NCBI GenBank assembly: GCA_017552495.1
Contig: JAFZPW010000160.1
Span: 1 to 16,469, forward strand
Source: Clostridia bacterium
GTDB taxonomy: Bacteria; Bacillota; Clostridia; Oscillospirales; Butyricicoccaceae
Length of the DNA: 16,469 nucleotides
Direction of reading: 5' to 3'
Shown here: piece by piece, positions 8,701 to 14,594 of the stretch
How positions within the stretch are numbered: the stretch's first letter is position 1
Layout: every line of letters starts with the position of its first letter
Translations under genes and position numbers: made by a program
Notes under the pieces: generated by a model
Database searches by the model: none
What the model was told of the DNA's origin: nothing
Seen by the model: only the letters and a program-made list of their open reading frames with translations

Positions 8701-9579
8701 ATGGAGAAAAAATATCTTGGCATCGGCGGGGAAGTCCTGGCTTACCTGGACGAGGGGGCGGGAGAGCCCATTCTCCTGCTTCACGGCAATATGTCTTCTT
8801 CGCTGCATTTCGAGCCGCTGATCCAACGGCTGCAGAGCCGGTGGCGGTGCGTTGCGCCCGATCTTCGCGGTTTTGGCGACAGCACCTATCGCCAGCGATT
8901 CGACAGTCTGGACGAGCTGGCAGAGGATGTGAGTCTGTTTATGGACCGGCTGGGGATCCGGTCTGCCTTTGTGGTCGGCTGGTCTACCGGCGGCGGCATC
9001 GGACTCAAGCTGGCGGCCATGCATCCTGAGAAGGTCAAAAGACTTTTCTGTATTGAGGGCGCCGGACATCGGGGCTACCCCATCTTTGAAAAGGACGCCG
9101 CCCTGCAAAGCACCGGCCGTCCTTATGAAAGCAAGCTCCAGATGTCCGGCGACCCGCTCCAGGTGGCACCAATGCTTCGCATCTTTGGCAGCAAAGACAC
9201 CGCTGCCATGACCGCCATCTGGGACGCCACCATCTATCCGGCGAAAAAGCCCTCGCCGGAGCAGTCGGCTCGCTGGATCGCGGAAACGCTCAAGCAGCGC
9301 AATCTTCTGGACGTGGATTGGGCGCTGGCCACTCTCAATATGTCGGAGGATCCGGGGGCTTACGGTCCCGGCGACGGCAGCATCGGCAAAGTGCGCTGTC
9401 CTGTGGCTCTCACCTCCGGGCAACTCGACATGGTGGTTCCGGAAGCCATGGTGCTGGATAATCTCCGTGCGCTTGGCGACCGGGGGACGCTCCTTCGGTA
9501 TGAAAACTGCGGCCATTCCCCGCTGGCAGACTGCCCCGACCGGCTTTCCGCCGATATCGAGCAGTTTTTCTCGGCGTGA
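8701..9579 (+). CDS. Alpha/beta-fold hydrolase (second of two)
   Basis: A 292-residue alpha/beta hydrolase, the last gene of the operon. ATG 8701 follows AAAAGGAG by 6 bases. It has the regular HG oxyanion motif (LLLHGNMSSS), DLRGFGDS, nucleophile Ser95 in GWSTGGG, acid Asp243 in SGQLDMVVP and His272 in NCGHSP. It differs clearly from its neighbour across the whole length, so the pair is not a recent duplication. A small GGGCC/GGCCC hairpin (8671-8685) sits in the 36-base gap. Relatives include haloalkane dehalogenase-like and MhpC-like enzymes. With the CoA-transferase and KAS-like enzyme it may process the imported compound; which step is unknown. Confidence 0.88.
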   Translation: MEKKYLGIGGEVLAYLDEGAGEPILLLHGNMSSSLHFEPLIQRLQSRWRCVAPDLRGFGDSTYRQRFDSLDELAEDVSLFMDRLGIRSAFVVGWSTGGGIGLKLAAMHPEKVKRLFCIEGAGHRGYPIFEKDAALQSTGRPYESKLQMSGDPLQVAPMLRIFGSKDTAAMTAIWDATIYPAKKPSPEQSARWIAETLKQRNLLDVDWALATLNMSEDPGAYGPGDGSIGKVRCPVALTSGQLDMVVPEAMVLDNLRALGDRGTLLRYENCGHSPLADCPDRLSADIEQFFSA

Positions 9580-9638
9580 GCCGAAGGGCTGCAAACAAAA
9601 GCACTTCGCAACCGCGTCACAGATCGTTCTGCGATGGC

Positions 9639-9673
9639 AAAAGCGCCGAAAATCGTTGATTTTCGGCGCTTTT
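9639..9673 (+). terminator. Strong bidirectional hairpin terminator closing the transport/catabolic operon
   Basis: Two 16-base arms (9639-9654 and 9658-9673) are perfectly complementary around a GTT loop. Each arm starts or ends with an A/T run of four, so it can work in both directions between the convergent hydrolase and GNAT genes. Confidence 0.93.
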
Positions 9674-9735
9674 CAATGGGTTTCGCACGGAGGAATCGAG
9701 ACAGCGGCAGGCTTTTTGCCTGCGGCCTGCATAGA

Positions 9736-10281
9736 TCATTTCATTCGTTTCTCAAAGCGGAACATCTCGTCGGGGCCCTCATCGGCAAGCCTTTCGCCGT
9801 CGAATTCCGATTCATTGGGATCACGGTGCATGGCGCAGAAGAACTCCACGATATGAAAACCGCAGCGATTGACATAAAAGTGAATATTCCGCTTCTCGAA
9901 ATACGGCGTACAGGTCTCCCAGACCTGAGTTTCTGGATAGAGCCGCTCCGTTTCGCGCCAGGCTGCCTGACCGATACCCCTGCTATGAACGGCGGGATCG
10001 ACAAACAACAAATCCAAATGGTTGCGCTGTGTTTCCGGATGAATCATTACCACCAGCCCGCCGACGATTTTCCCGTCCAGACGGATCCGGTATGCTTCGC
10101 CGCCGTCGATGCTCCGCTCAATGGTCTTACGGGAGATGATTTCACCGTCTTCTTCAAAGTGGTCGTCCCGAAGGCCGAACTCCTCCACGGCGCCATATTG
10201 GAAAGCATATTGATTGTCGAGGATGAATTGCTCCCGGTCGTCTGCCGTGAGCGGAGTGAGAGTGACGTTCCGTTCTTTCAT
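9736..10281 (-). CDS. GNAT family N-acetyltransferase
   Basis: A 181-residue acetyltransferase on the minus strand. The start at 10281 gives MKERNVTLTPLT and has GAGG five to six bases upstream; an in-frame ATG at 10293 is less well placed. The acetyl-CoA-binding segment is seen as LDLLFVDPAVHSRGIGQAAW (motif A, R-G-I-G), followed by the motif-B-like ETCTPYFEKRNIHFYVNRCGF. The N-terminal region has DDREQFILDNQYAF. Such proteins move an acetyl group to an amine; substrates vary widely. It stands alone with its own promoter and an unusual leader that seems to hold a terminator, which suggests conditional expression. Confidence 0.9.
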   Translation of the reverse strand: MKERNVTLTPLTADDREQFILDNQYAFQYGAVEEFGLRDDHFEEDGEIISRKTIERSIDGGEAYRIRLDGKIVGGLVVMIHPETQRNHLDLLFVDPAVHSRGIGQAAWRETERLYPETQVWETCTPYFEKRNIHFYVNRCGFHIVEFFCAMHRDPNESEFDGERLADEGPDEMFRFEKRMK

Positions 10282-10293
10282 ATTGACCTCCAT

Positions 10294-10340
10294 AAAAAAT
10301 GCCCGGAAACAAGCGGCCAAAGCCGATCGTTCCGAGCGCA
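10294..10340 (-). terminator. Possible attenuator hairpin in the GNAT leader
   Basis: Read on the minus strand, TGC-(GC)-TCGGAA pairs with TTCCGGGCA (about nine pairs with a 2-base bulge and one G-U) and is followed at once by six T, right before the GNAT ribosome site. This is the layout of a leader terminator. The bulge and large loop lower confidence. Confidence 0.45.
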
Positions 10341-10434
10341 CCCGGCATCTTATCCGACAGGCGGCCTGCAAAGCAAGCGCTTTACGATCCCCTACGCTGC
10401 GGCGTACTGTCCTCCGATGACCGATATTGATTGT

Positions 10435-10463
10435 ATTATAAGGCAAATCCGCGGAAAAAGCAA
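10435..10463 (-). promoter_or_regulatory. Promoter for the GNAT gene
   Basis: Minus strand TTGCTT, 17-base spacer, TATAAT (10 box at 10435-10440). Transcription would start near 10428 and give a leader of about 147 nt before the GNAT start. The leader contains several short hairpins, for example ACGC-CGCA-GCGT and CAGG-CCG-CCTG. Confidence 0.7.
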
Positions 10464-10663
10464 GCCGGGAAAACAAGAGAGGATGTAAGGCCCTTGATAT
10501 TCGCGCCGATGAAGCCGCAGTCAGAAATCCCGCACAATGACTTTTGGGATGTTGCGGGCGAGACCCCCAAAAGACCGCGAGCGTGTAAAAATCCTGGAAC
10601 GGAAGGCGGTATGCGGAGATATGAGCAAAGCCGTAGCAAGCCAAAAACTACGGGATAAGGAAT
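10464..10663. other. Intergenic stretch with no convincing gene
   Basis: About 200 bases between the divergent GNAT and ferredoxin promoters. Short open frames exist on both strands but lack ribosome sites. The part from about 10494 to 10650 holds several self-complementary purine/pyrimidine patches (for example GATGTTGCGGG and CCCGCACAATG as near-inverted copies at 10529-10561). I see no known RNA. Confidence 0.4.
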
Positions 10664-10705
10664 TGTGATTTTGTCACGGATTTTTGAAAAATCATTCTGT
10701 ATAAT
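10664..10705 (+). promoter_or_regulatory. Activator-type promoter of the ferredoxin gene with Crp/Fnr-like dyad
   Basis: TGTGA-TTTTG-TCACG (10664-10678) lies 22 bases, start to start after the site end, before TATAAT (10700-10705). The dyad centre falls at about -41. No good -35 box is present. The same dyad with the same spacing occurs again at 11517-11558. Confidence 0.6.
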
Positions 10706-10736
10706 ATAACGGTTATCAATTCATGGAGGTGCTATT

Positions 10737-10949
10737 ATGGCTGTATTTTCCAAAAGCAAAAGAAAAGCGCAGGTATCCTTGCGCGATTGTGTTGCCTGCG
10801 GATGCTGCGTCAAGGCGTGTCCCATGGCGGCAATACGAATTGTCAAAGGGGTATTTGCCGAGGTGGATGCAACTAAATGTGTTGGCTGCGGCAGATGTGT
10901 CAAAGAATGTCCGGCAGCGGTCGTTGCGATTGCGGAGGTGCCTGCATGA
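10737..10949 (+). CDS. 2[4Fe-4S] ferredoxin
   Basis: A 70-residue bacterial ferredoxin starting after GGAGG with a 7-base gap. Two classical cluster motifs are seen: Cys18, 21, 24, 28 in DCVACGCCVKACP and Cys48, 51, 54, 58 in KCVGCGRCVKECP. An extra Cys23 lies inside the first motif. A short basic N-terminal extension (SKSKRKAQ) precedes the fold and could hold it near the membrane or a partner. It is a soluble one-electron carrier in the cytoplasm. Its stop overlaps the start of the membrane Fe-S gene by 4 bases (ATGA), which ties the two functionally. Confidence 0.93.
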   Translation: MAVFSKSKRKAQVSLRDCVACGCCVKACPMAAIRIVKGVFAEVDATKCVGCGRCVKECPAAVVAIAEVPA

Positions 10950-11521
10950 AAAAGAACTGGTACGACAATCTGTGGATTGTCTCTCTGATATATCTCCTTC
11001 TCGGATTTTTCAATATCCTGTTTGCGTGGGCGGGATTGTTTTGCTTTTTTATTCCACTTGTTGTTTCCGTCGCAGGCGGCGGCAAGATATATTGCAACCG
11101 ATACTGCGGGCGCGGGCAGCTTTTTGCACTTTTCGGGGGCCGTTTTGGCTTGTCAAGAAAGAAAAACCCGCCGAAATTTTTGAAAAGCAGATGGTTTCGC
11201 TATGGCTTTCTCATTTTCTTTTTCACAATGTTTTTCCTGATGCTATGGAATACCTGGTTGGTGTTTGCTGGCGCCCGGGAGCTGCGGCAGGTGGTAAAGC
11301 TGCTATGGACCTTCAAACTGCCATGGCATTGGGCGTATCACGCAGCGTCGGTAAAACCGTGGGTAGCGCAGTTTGCGTTCGGCTTTTACAGCGTCATGCT
11401 CACGTCTACGGTTCTCGGCTTTATCACCATGCTGCTTTTCAAACCCCGTTCATGGTGTGTCTACTGTCCAATTGGTACTATGACGCAGCTCATTTGCAAG
11501 GCCAAGTGCGGGAAAATGTGA
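10946..11521 (+). CDS. Small membrane 4Fe-4S-binding protein (NapH/Fer4_5-like)
   Basis: A 191-residue membrane protein. ATG 10946 overlaps the ferredoxin stop; an upstream in-frame extension lies inside the ferredoxin gene and is rejected. Hydrophobic segments lie near residues 9-43, in FRYGFLIFFFTMFFLML and in FYSVMLTSTVLGFITMLLF. Cysteine motifs follow the first and last membrane parts: Cys50/Cys54 in CNRYCGRG and WCVYCPIGT with further Cys in LICKAKC at the C-terminus. CxxxCG and CxxCP motifs after helices are typical of NapH/YccM-type membrane polyferredoxins, here in a reduced form without a C-terminal ferredoxin domain. It likely passes electrons between ferredoxin and the membrane. 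No specific function is known to me. Confidence 0.82.
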   Translation: MKKNWYDNLWIVSLIYLLLGFFNILFAWAGLFCFFIPLVVSVAGGGKIYCNRYCGRGQLFALFGGRFGLSRKKNPPKFLKSRWFRYGFLIFFFTMFFLMLWNTWLVFAGARELRQVVKLLWTFKLPWHWAYHAASVKPWVAQFAFGFYSVMLTSTVLGFITMLLFKPRSWCVYCPIGTMTQLICKAKCGKM

Positions 11522-11558
11522 GTTAGTCACAGAAAACGGATCAGGAACCGGTTATAAT
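11517..11558 (+). promoter_or_regulatory. Second activator-type promoter with Crp/Fnr-like dyad
   Basis: TGTGA-GTTAG-TCACA (11517-11531) overlaps the stop codon of the membrane Fe-S gene. TATAAT follows at 11553-11558, the same distance as in the upstream promoter at 10664. No clear -35 box. It would drive the TlpA, CxxC and polyferredoxin genes. Confidence 0.6.
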
Positions 11559-11648
11559 AATTTTAGAAGAGAAAGAGGATCGAAGGGCTTTTGGATTTGG
11601 AAAAAATAAGCCTGCGGAAAACAGAGTGGATAACAAGGAGTACCCGGT

Positions 11649-12239
11649 ATGAGAAAAATGATACTTCCTCTTGCACTGTCGCTGATACTGCTGCTGAGCG
11701 CATGCGGCGCCCAAGTACCAGAAACGGATAACGGCGCGGCGGACAAGGGAGCGTCCGCTGCAACAGATGCTTCCCTGCGCTCCTTCACAGCGCTTGATCT
11801 TGAAGGAAACCAGGTGGACGAGAGTATTTTTGCCGATTATGAACTTACCATGATTAATATTTGGGCAACTTACTGCGGTCCCTGCTTAAACGAAATGCCT
11901 GACCTTGGAAAATTGGCGGTCAATTATGCGGACAAAGGGGTGCGCATTGTGGGGATTGTTGCCGACGTGCGGCAGAACGCCGATGGAAGCTTCGACTCCC
12001 AGATGGTGAACACAGCGAAAGAACTGGTACGGAAAACGAATGCAAACTATCTGCATCTGCTGCCCAGCAAGGATCTTGTCACTGCCAAACTGAGTCAGGT
12101 CAGCGCCGTTCCGGAGACCATTTTTGTTGACAGCATGGGCAATCTTGTCGGCAATTCCTATATCGGCTCCAGAAGCGGAGACAGTTGGGCGGCCATCATT
12201 GATGAATTGCTTTCGGAGATGCAAGGCGAATTGAAATGA
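11649..12239 (+). CDS. TlpA/ResA-like thioredoxin-fold lipoprotein
   Basis: A 196-residue thiol-disulfide oxidoreductase anchored outside the membrane. AAGGAG lies 8 bases before ATG 11649. The signal peptide ends in lipobox LLSAC, predicting lipidation at Cys19. The thioredoxin active site is WATYCGPC with Cys76 and Cys79, followed by NEMPDLGKL. The cis-Pro region is AVPETIFVD. The LDLEGNQVDE start of the fold is typical of TlpA/ResA/peroxiredoxin-like proteins. It needs a source of electrons or disulfides across the membrane. No CcdA or DsbD is present here, so the neighbouring membrane Fe-S and CxxC proteins may supply that link. The overlap with a downstream ATG (ATGA) supports one operon. 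Confidence 0.92.
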   Translation: MRKMILPLALSLILLLSACGAQVPETDNGAADKGASAATDASLRSFTALDLEGNQVDESIFADYELTMINIWATYCGPCLNEMPDLGKLAVNYADKGVRIVGIVADVRQNADGSFDSQMVNTAKELVRKTNANYLHLLPSKDLVTAKLSQVSAVPETIFVDSMGNLVGNSYIGSRSGDSWAAIIDELLSEMQGELK

Positions 12240-12256
12240 AAGCAGAGGTACCGTTC

Positions 12257-12427
12257 ATGAACGATGCACCCATTTTGAAGGCTTCCAAAAAGCGAGGGCC
12301 TATCCCAACAGCCGCGATTATTATCGTGGCTGTTGGGCTTATCCTTTTTGGCGTTTATTCCGGTGAAGCGGCAGAGGTTTTTCAAAAAGCCGTAAACATC
12401 TGTCTTGAATGCATTGGGGTGGGCTGA
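12257..12427 (+). CDS. CD1871A-type single-helix CxxC protein
   Basis: A 56-residue protein with one membrane helix (PTAAIIIVAVGLILFGVYSG) after a basic N-terminus (KASKKRGP) and a C-terminal CLECIG motif. By the positive-inside rule the CxxC pair lies outside the membrane, close to its surface. It matches my memory of the CD1871A family of CxxC-containing small proteins. ATG 12257 is preferred for AGAGG 8 bases upstream. ATG 12236, which overlaps the TlpA stop, would add 7 residues. It sits between TlpA-like and polyferredoxin genes, with 1-base overlap to the latter. A role as redox relay or partner of TlpA is inference. Confidence 0.78.
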   Translation: MNDAPILKASKKRGPIPTAAIIIVAVGLILFGVYSGEAAEVFQKAVNICLECIGVG

Positions 12428-13266
12428 TGAAACAGTGGAAGCGGCATATGATACAGGCGGTTTCGGCGTTGCTGCACAATCCTTATCTGAGCAATTTTCT
12501 CACAGGGAGAGTGCATCGGGGAAAGACAAAGCATCTGTGTGTGCCGGGGCTAAACTGTTATTCCTGTCCCGGCGCGGCGGGAGCATGCCCCATTGGCTCG
12601 CTGCAGGCGGTGATAGGCGCCAGGACAAAGAACGTTTCATATTATGTTTTTGGGACGATATTGCTGTTTGGCGTCTTGTTTGGCCGCTTTATCTGCGGGT
12701 TTCTGTGCCCGTTCGGTTTTGTTCAGGATCTGCTGCACAAGATCCCGTTGTCAAAACCCAGCTTGCCCAAACGTCTGGACAAAACCCTGCGCTGGGGCAA
12801 ATATTTTGCGTTGGCCGCCGTGTTGATACTGCCGGCGGTTCTGACCGACAGCTACGGGATCGGCGCGCCGTTTTTCTGCAAATACGTTTGTCCTGCGGGA
12901 ACGCTGGAAGGCGGCATTCCGCTGGCCATAGCGAATGAAGCGGTGCGTGGCGCGCTCGGGCTTCTGTTTTCCTGGAAAATGGTCGTTCTTATCGCTGTGA
13001 TCGTTGGTTCCGTGCTATTGTATCGACCGTTCTGTAAGTATTTGTGTCCCTTGGGAGCAATTTATGGTTTGCTCAACCGATTCAGCGTTTATCAAATGAA
13101 AGTGGATGAAAATGCCTGCGTGCATTGCGGCAAATGTGAACAGGTCTGTAAAATGGGTGTGAATGTTACACAAGACATGAATTCCACCGAGTGTATTCGC
13201 TGCGATCATTGTAAAACTGTCTGTCCGACGCATGCCATCAAATCAGGCTTCTTTGTCAAGGATTAA
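12427..13266 (+). CDS. Membrane polyferredoxin, NapH-like 4Fe-4S protein
   Basis: A 279-residue membrane Fe-S protein. ATG 12427 overlaps the previous stop (TGATG); ATG 12409 in the same frame lies inside the CxxC gene. Cys motifs in order are CYSCPGAAGACP near the N-terminus, CGFLCPFG after the first helix, CKYVCPAG, CKYLCPLG, and a C-terminal 2[4Fe-4S] domain with CVHCGKCEQVCK and CIRCDHCKTVCP. About four helices separate them. This is the NapH/YccM/RdxA-type layout, in which membrane helices with CxxxCP pairs relay electrons and the ferredoxin domain faces the cytoplasm. It could take electrons from the ferredoxin encoded at the start of the locus and pass them outward. The terminal acceptor is unknown. 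Confidence 0.88.
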   Translation: MKQWKRHMIQAVSALLHNPYLSNFLTGRVHRGKTKHLCVPGLNCYSCPGAAGACPIGSLQAVIGARTKNVSYYVFGTILLFGVLFGRFICGFLCPFGFVQDLLHKIPLSKPSLPKRLDKTLRWGKYFALAAVLILPAVLTDSYGIGAPFFCKYVCPAGTLEGGIPLAIANEAVRGALGLLFSWKMVVLIAVIVGSVLLYRPFCKYLCPLGAIYGLLNRFSVYQMKVDENACVHCGKCEQVCKMGVNVTQDMNSTECIRCDHCKTVCPTHAIKSGFFVKD

Positions 13267-13577
13267 GAAAACGGTATTTTACGACTCTGCAAACCCGTGA
13301 AACTTGCGGATAACGAGCCCGTCCACGATTCCGCTTGTGCGTAAATCAGCCTCCGGGCGAAACATATCGCAACATTTGCGTGATCGTCTCGCGGGCCGCC
13401 CCTAAAGGCGGGGGAAGAATATCGCGGGTGATTTTCCTGGCGGTGCTTTTTTCTGCCGTACGTTCCTCCGGCAGACAGGAAGCCAGACGCTTATCAATGA
13501 TGAGCATTCCGGTTATAAAGCGAATCCCCGGCAGGACGCGGGAGCGGGGGACTGTTTCTGCCCCGCATAATAAAAAC

Positions 13578-13595
13578 GACAGGCGAAAGCCTGTC
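13578..13595. repeat. Hairpin with GAAA tetraloop
   Basis: GACAGGC-GAAA-GCCTGTC, a perfect 7-bp stem with a GNRA loop. It lies 9 bases before a larger inverted repeat. Confidence 0.75.
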
Positions 13596-13604
13596 AAACG
13601 AAAA

Positions 13605-13644
13605 ATCGAGTGGTCATAATGCAAATCCGTTATGACCACTCGAT
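13605..13644. repeat. 15-bp perfect inverted repeat
   Basis: Arms ATCGAGTGGTCATAA (13605-13619) and its exact reverse complement (13630-13644) flank a 10-base spacer. No T run follows in either direction, so a simple terminator is unlikely. It may be a protein- or recombinase-binding site, or part of a structured RNA. Confidence 0.8.
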
Positions 13645-13728
13645 ATGTGCAAGAGCGCGTAAAAGGACGCCAAACCATAGAAAGACCGCATAAAAGACAG
13701 CACAGGATAGCGCGGCAAGCCGGAATTG

Positions 13729-14073
13729 TCAGCATCTCATAAACCCACAGCAGCCTATCTCTGAAAAAGCAGAAAAGCCTAATGACTTATAAAAGGCAAC
13801 TGTTTTAGGAGTATTGTCTGTAGTCAGCTCGATTTGTCTTACATCTGGATATCTGTCAAGGACGACTTTCAGCAGAGCAGTTCCTACTCCTTTGCGCTGA
13901 TGTCTTGGAAACACTAAAATATCCTGAACGAATACGATAGTAAATCCATCGCCAACAACTCTGATGATTCCAAGCAACTCATCGTTTTCGTATGCAGCCA
14001 AAATGAGTAAGGAATTTTTGAATCCTTGTTCCAATGCGGGCATGCTTTCTGTATACGCCGTCCAGACCGCGCC
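13729..14073 (-). pseudogene. N-terminally truncated GNAT acetyltransferase
   Basis: The C-terminal part of a GNAT protein on the minus strand. ATG 14043 would give 104 residues with AAYENDELLGIIRVVGDG, the acetyl-CoA motif VFPRHQRKGVGTALL and the C-terminal KTVAFYKSLGFSAFSEIGC. The same frame upstream of that ATG reads AVWTAYTES, which matches where family members have WTAYT. So the coding frame once began further upstream, but a TGA lies a few codons before and the usual first 25 or so residues are absent. No ribosome site is seen at 14043. I read it as a gene cut at its 5' end. A short functional product cannot be excluded. Confidence 0.7.
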
Positions 14074-14128
14074 ACATCAAACCGAAGGACGGCATCCCGC
14101 GAAATAACCCATCCGGGGCGTTTGTCAC

Positions 14129-14157
14129 AAAAACCGGAGCATTTGTTCCGGTTTTTT
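14129..14157 (+). terminator. Rho-independent terminator
   Basis: AAAAACCGGA (14129-14138) pairs with TCCGGTTTTT (14147-14156) around an 8-base loop, with A and T runs on both sides. No complete gene ends here now, which fits loss of the gene it served. Confidence 0.8.
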
Positions 14158-14161
14158 GCAC

Positions 14162-14190
14162 TTGCCCAAGGCTCTATCCTGGTGTATAAT
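14162..14190 (+). promoter_or_regulatory. Promoter of the DUF3990-like remnant
   Basis: TTGCCC, 17-base spacer, TATAAT (14185-14190), followed by a GAGGTGA ribosome site and ATG 14209. Confidence 0.65.
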
Positions 14191-14208
14191 GACAGCAGAG
14201 GTGATTGT

Positions 14209-14328
14209 ATGAGTTCTATTGTTCTATACCATGGCTTTCGTGGAGGTATTGACGGAGCAATAAAGCCGGTCAGTAAAAGAGGAAATAGATCAAACAGTTC
14301 ACACATGGGTGAGCAACTTCTCAAGTAG
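14209..14328 (+). pseudogene. 5' fragment of a DUF3990-like gene
   Basis: A promoter and ribosome site precede an open frame of 39 codons. Its start, MSSIVLYHGFRGGIDGAIKP, resembles the N-terminus of DUF3990 proteins (LYHGS...I..P), which are small ADP-ribosyltransferase-fold proteins common in gut Firmicutes. After about residue 23 the similarity stops and the frame ends at 14328, while another frame becomes protein-like. The expected DFGKGFY motif is absent. The gene therefore seems to have been broken by a deletion or recombination near 14270-14280. The family call rests on memory of a short motif. Confidence 0.5.
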
Positions 14329-14593
14329 AATAACAAGTACACTGAATGGCTATATCCAAGATGGTGTGGAAACCCTGCGCTCAGCGGCTTCCGGCAACAG
14401 CGGAGGCGCAGCGGGCTATTCCCTTACGAAAGCCTATACGTATCTGATTGTTTCCGCAAAGGTAACGGTGAAACCCACCATCCTGGGCTCCGGCTGGTTC
14501 TCCGAGGACGGAAGGCCCCTCAGCCAGGCGAGCAATACAATGACTGCAAGCAGCTTCTGGACCTATCTATACACTACAACAGGAGGATATTAA
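14264..14593 (+). pseudogene. 3' fragment of an unrecognised gene
   Basis: This frame is open from 14264, just inside the DUF3990-like head, to the stop at 14591-14593, about 109 codons. It reads KEEIDQTVHTWVSNFSSRI, then a Gly/Ser-rich piece (SGNSGGAAGYS) and ends SSFWTYLYTTTGGY. A GTG at 14309 is the only early start and lacks a ribosome site. So it is best read as the tail of a gene whose head was lost. Its last codons carry the AGGAGG of the next gene, suggesting the two were once an operon. I do not recognise the family. Confidence 0.4.
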
Positions 14594-14594
14594 C

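Larger units (their letters stand above)
13267..13728. other. Gene-free, hairpin-rich spacer
   Basis: About 460 bases with no supported gene. Small inverted repeats are crowded here: CCGCC/GGCGG (13396-13411), TCTGCCG/CGGCAGA (13452-13475), GCGGGG/CCCCGC (13544-13566) and two stronger hairpins listed separately. Open frames on both strands lack ribosome sites. The minus frame around 13346-13540 reads protein-like (ITGMLIIDKRL, RKITRDILPPP) and may be a gene remnant, but I do not recognise it. No clear terminator for the Fe-S operon is seen. Confidence 0.45.

Noticed and set aside
10431..10658. 75-codon + strand frame, and long minus-strand frames across 10430-10644
   Set aside because: No ribosome sites, and they overlap the promoters on both sides; the minus frame is only an upstream extension of the GNAT gene past its real start.
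13335..13619. 94-codon + strand frame ending in PVKRKIEWS
   Set aside because: No ribosome site; its C-terminal part is simply a translation of two hairpins. Kept only as hairpin-rich spacer.
13346..13735. 129-codon minus-strand frame with protein-like C-terminal half
   Set aside because: No start signal, first half is a translation of the inverted repeat; a remnant is possible but I cannot tie it to a family.
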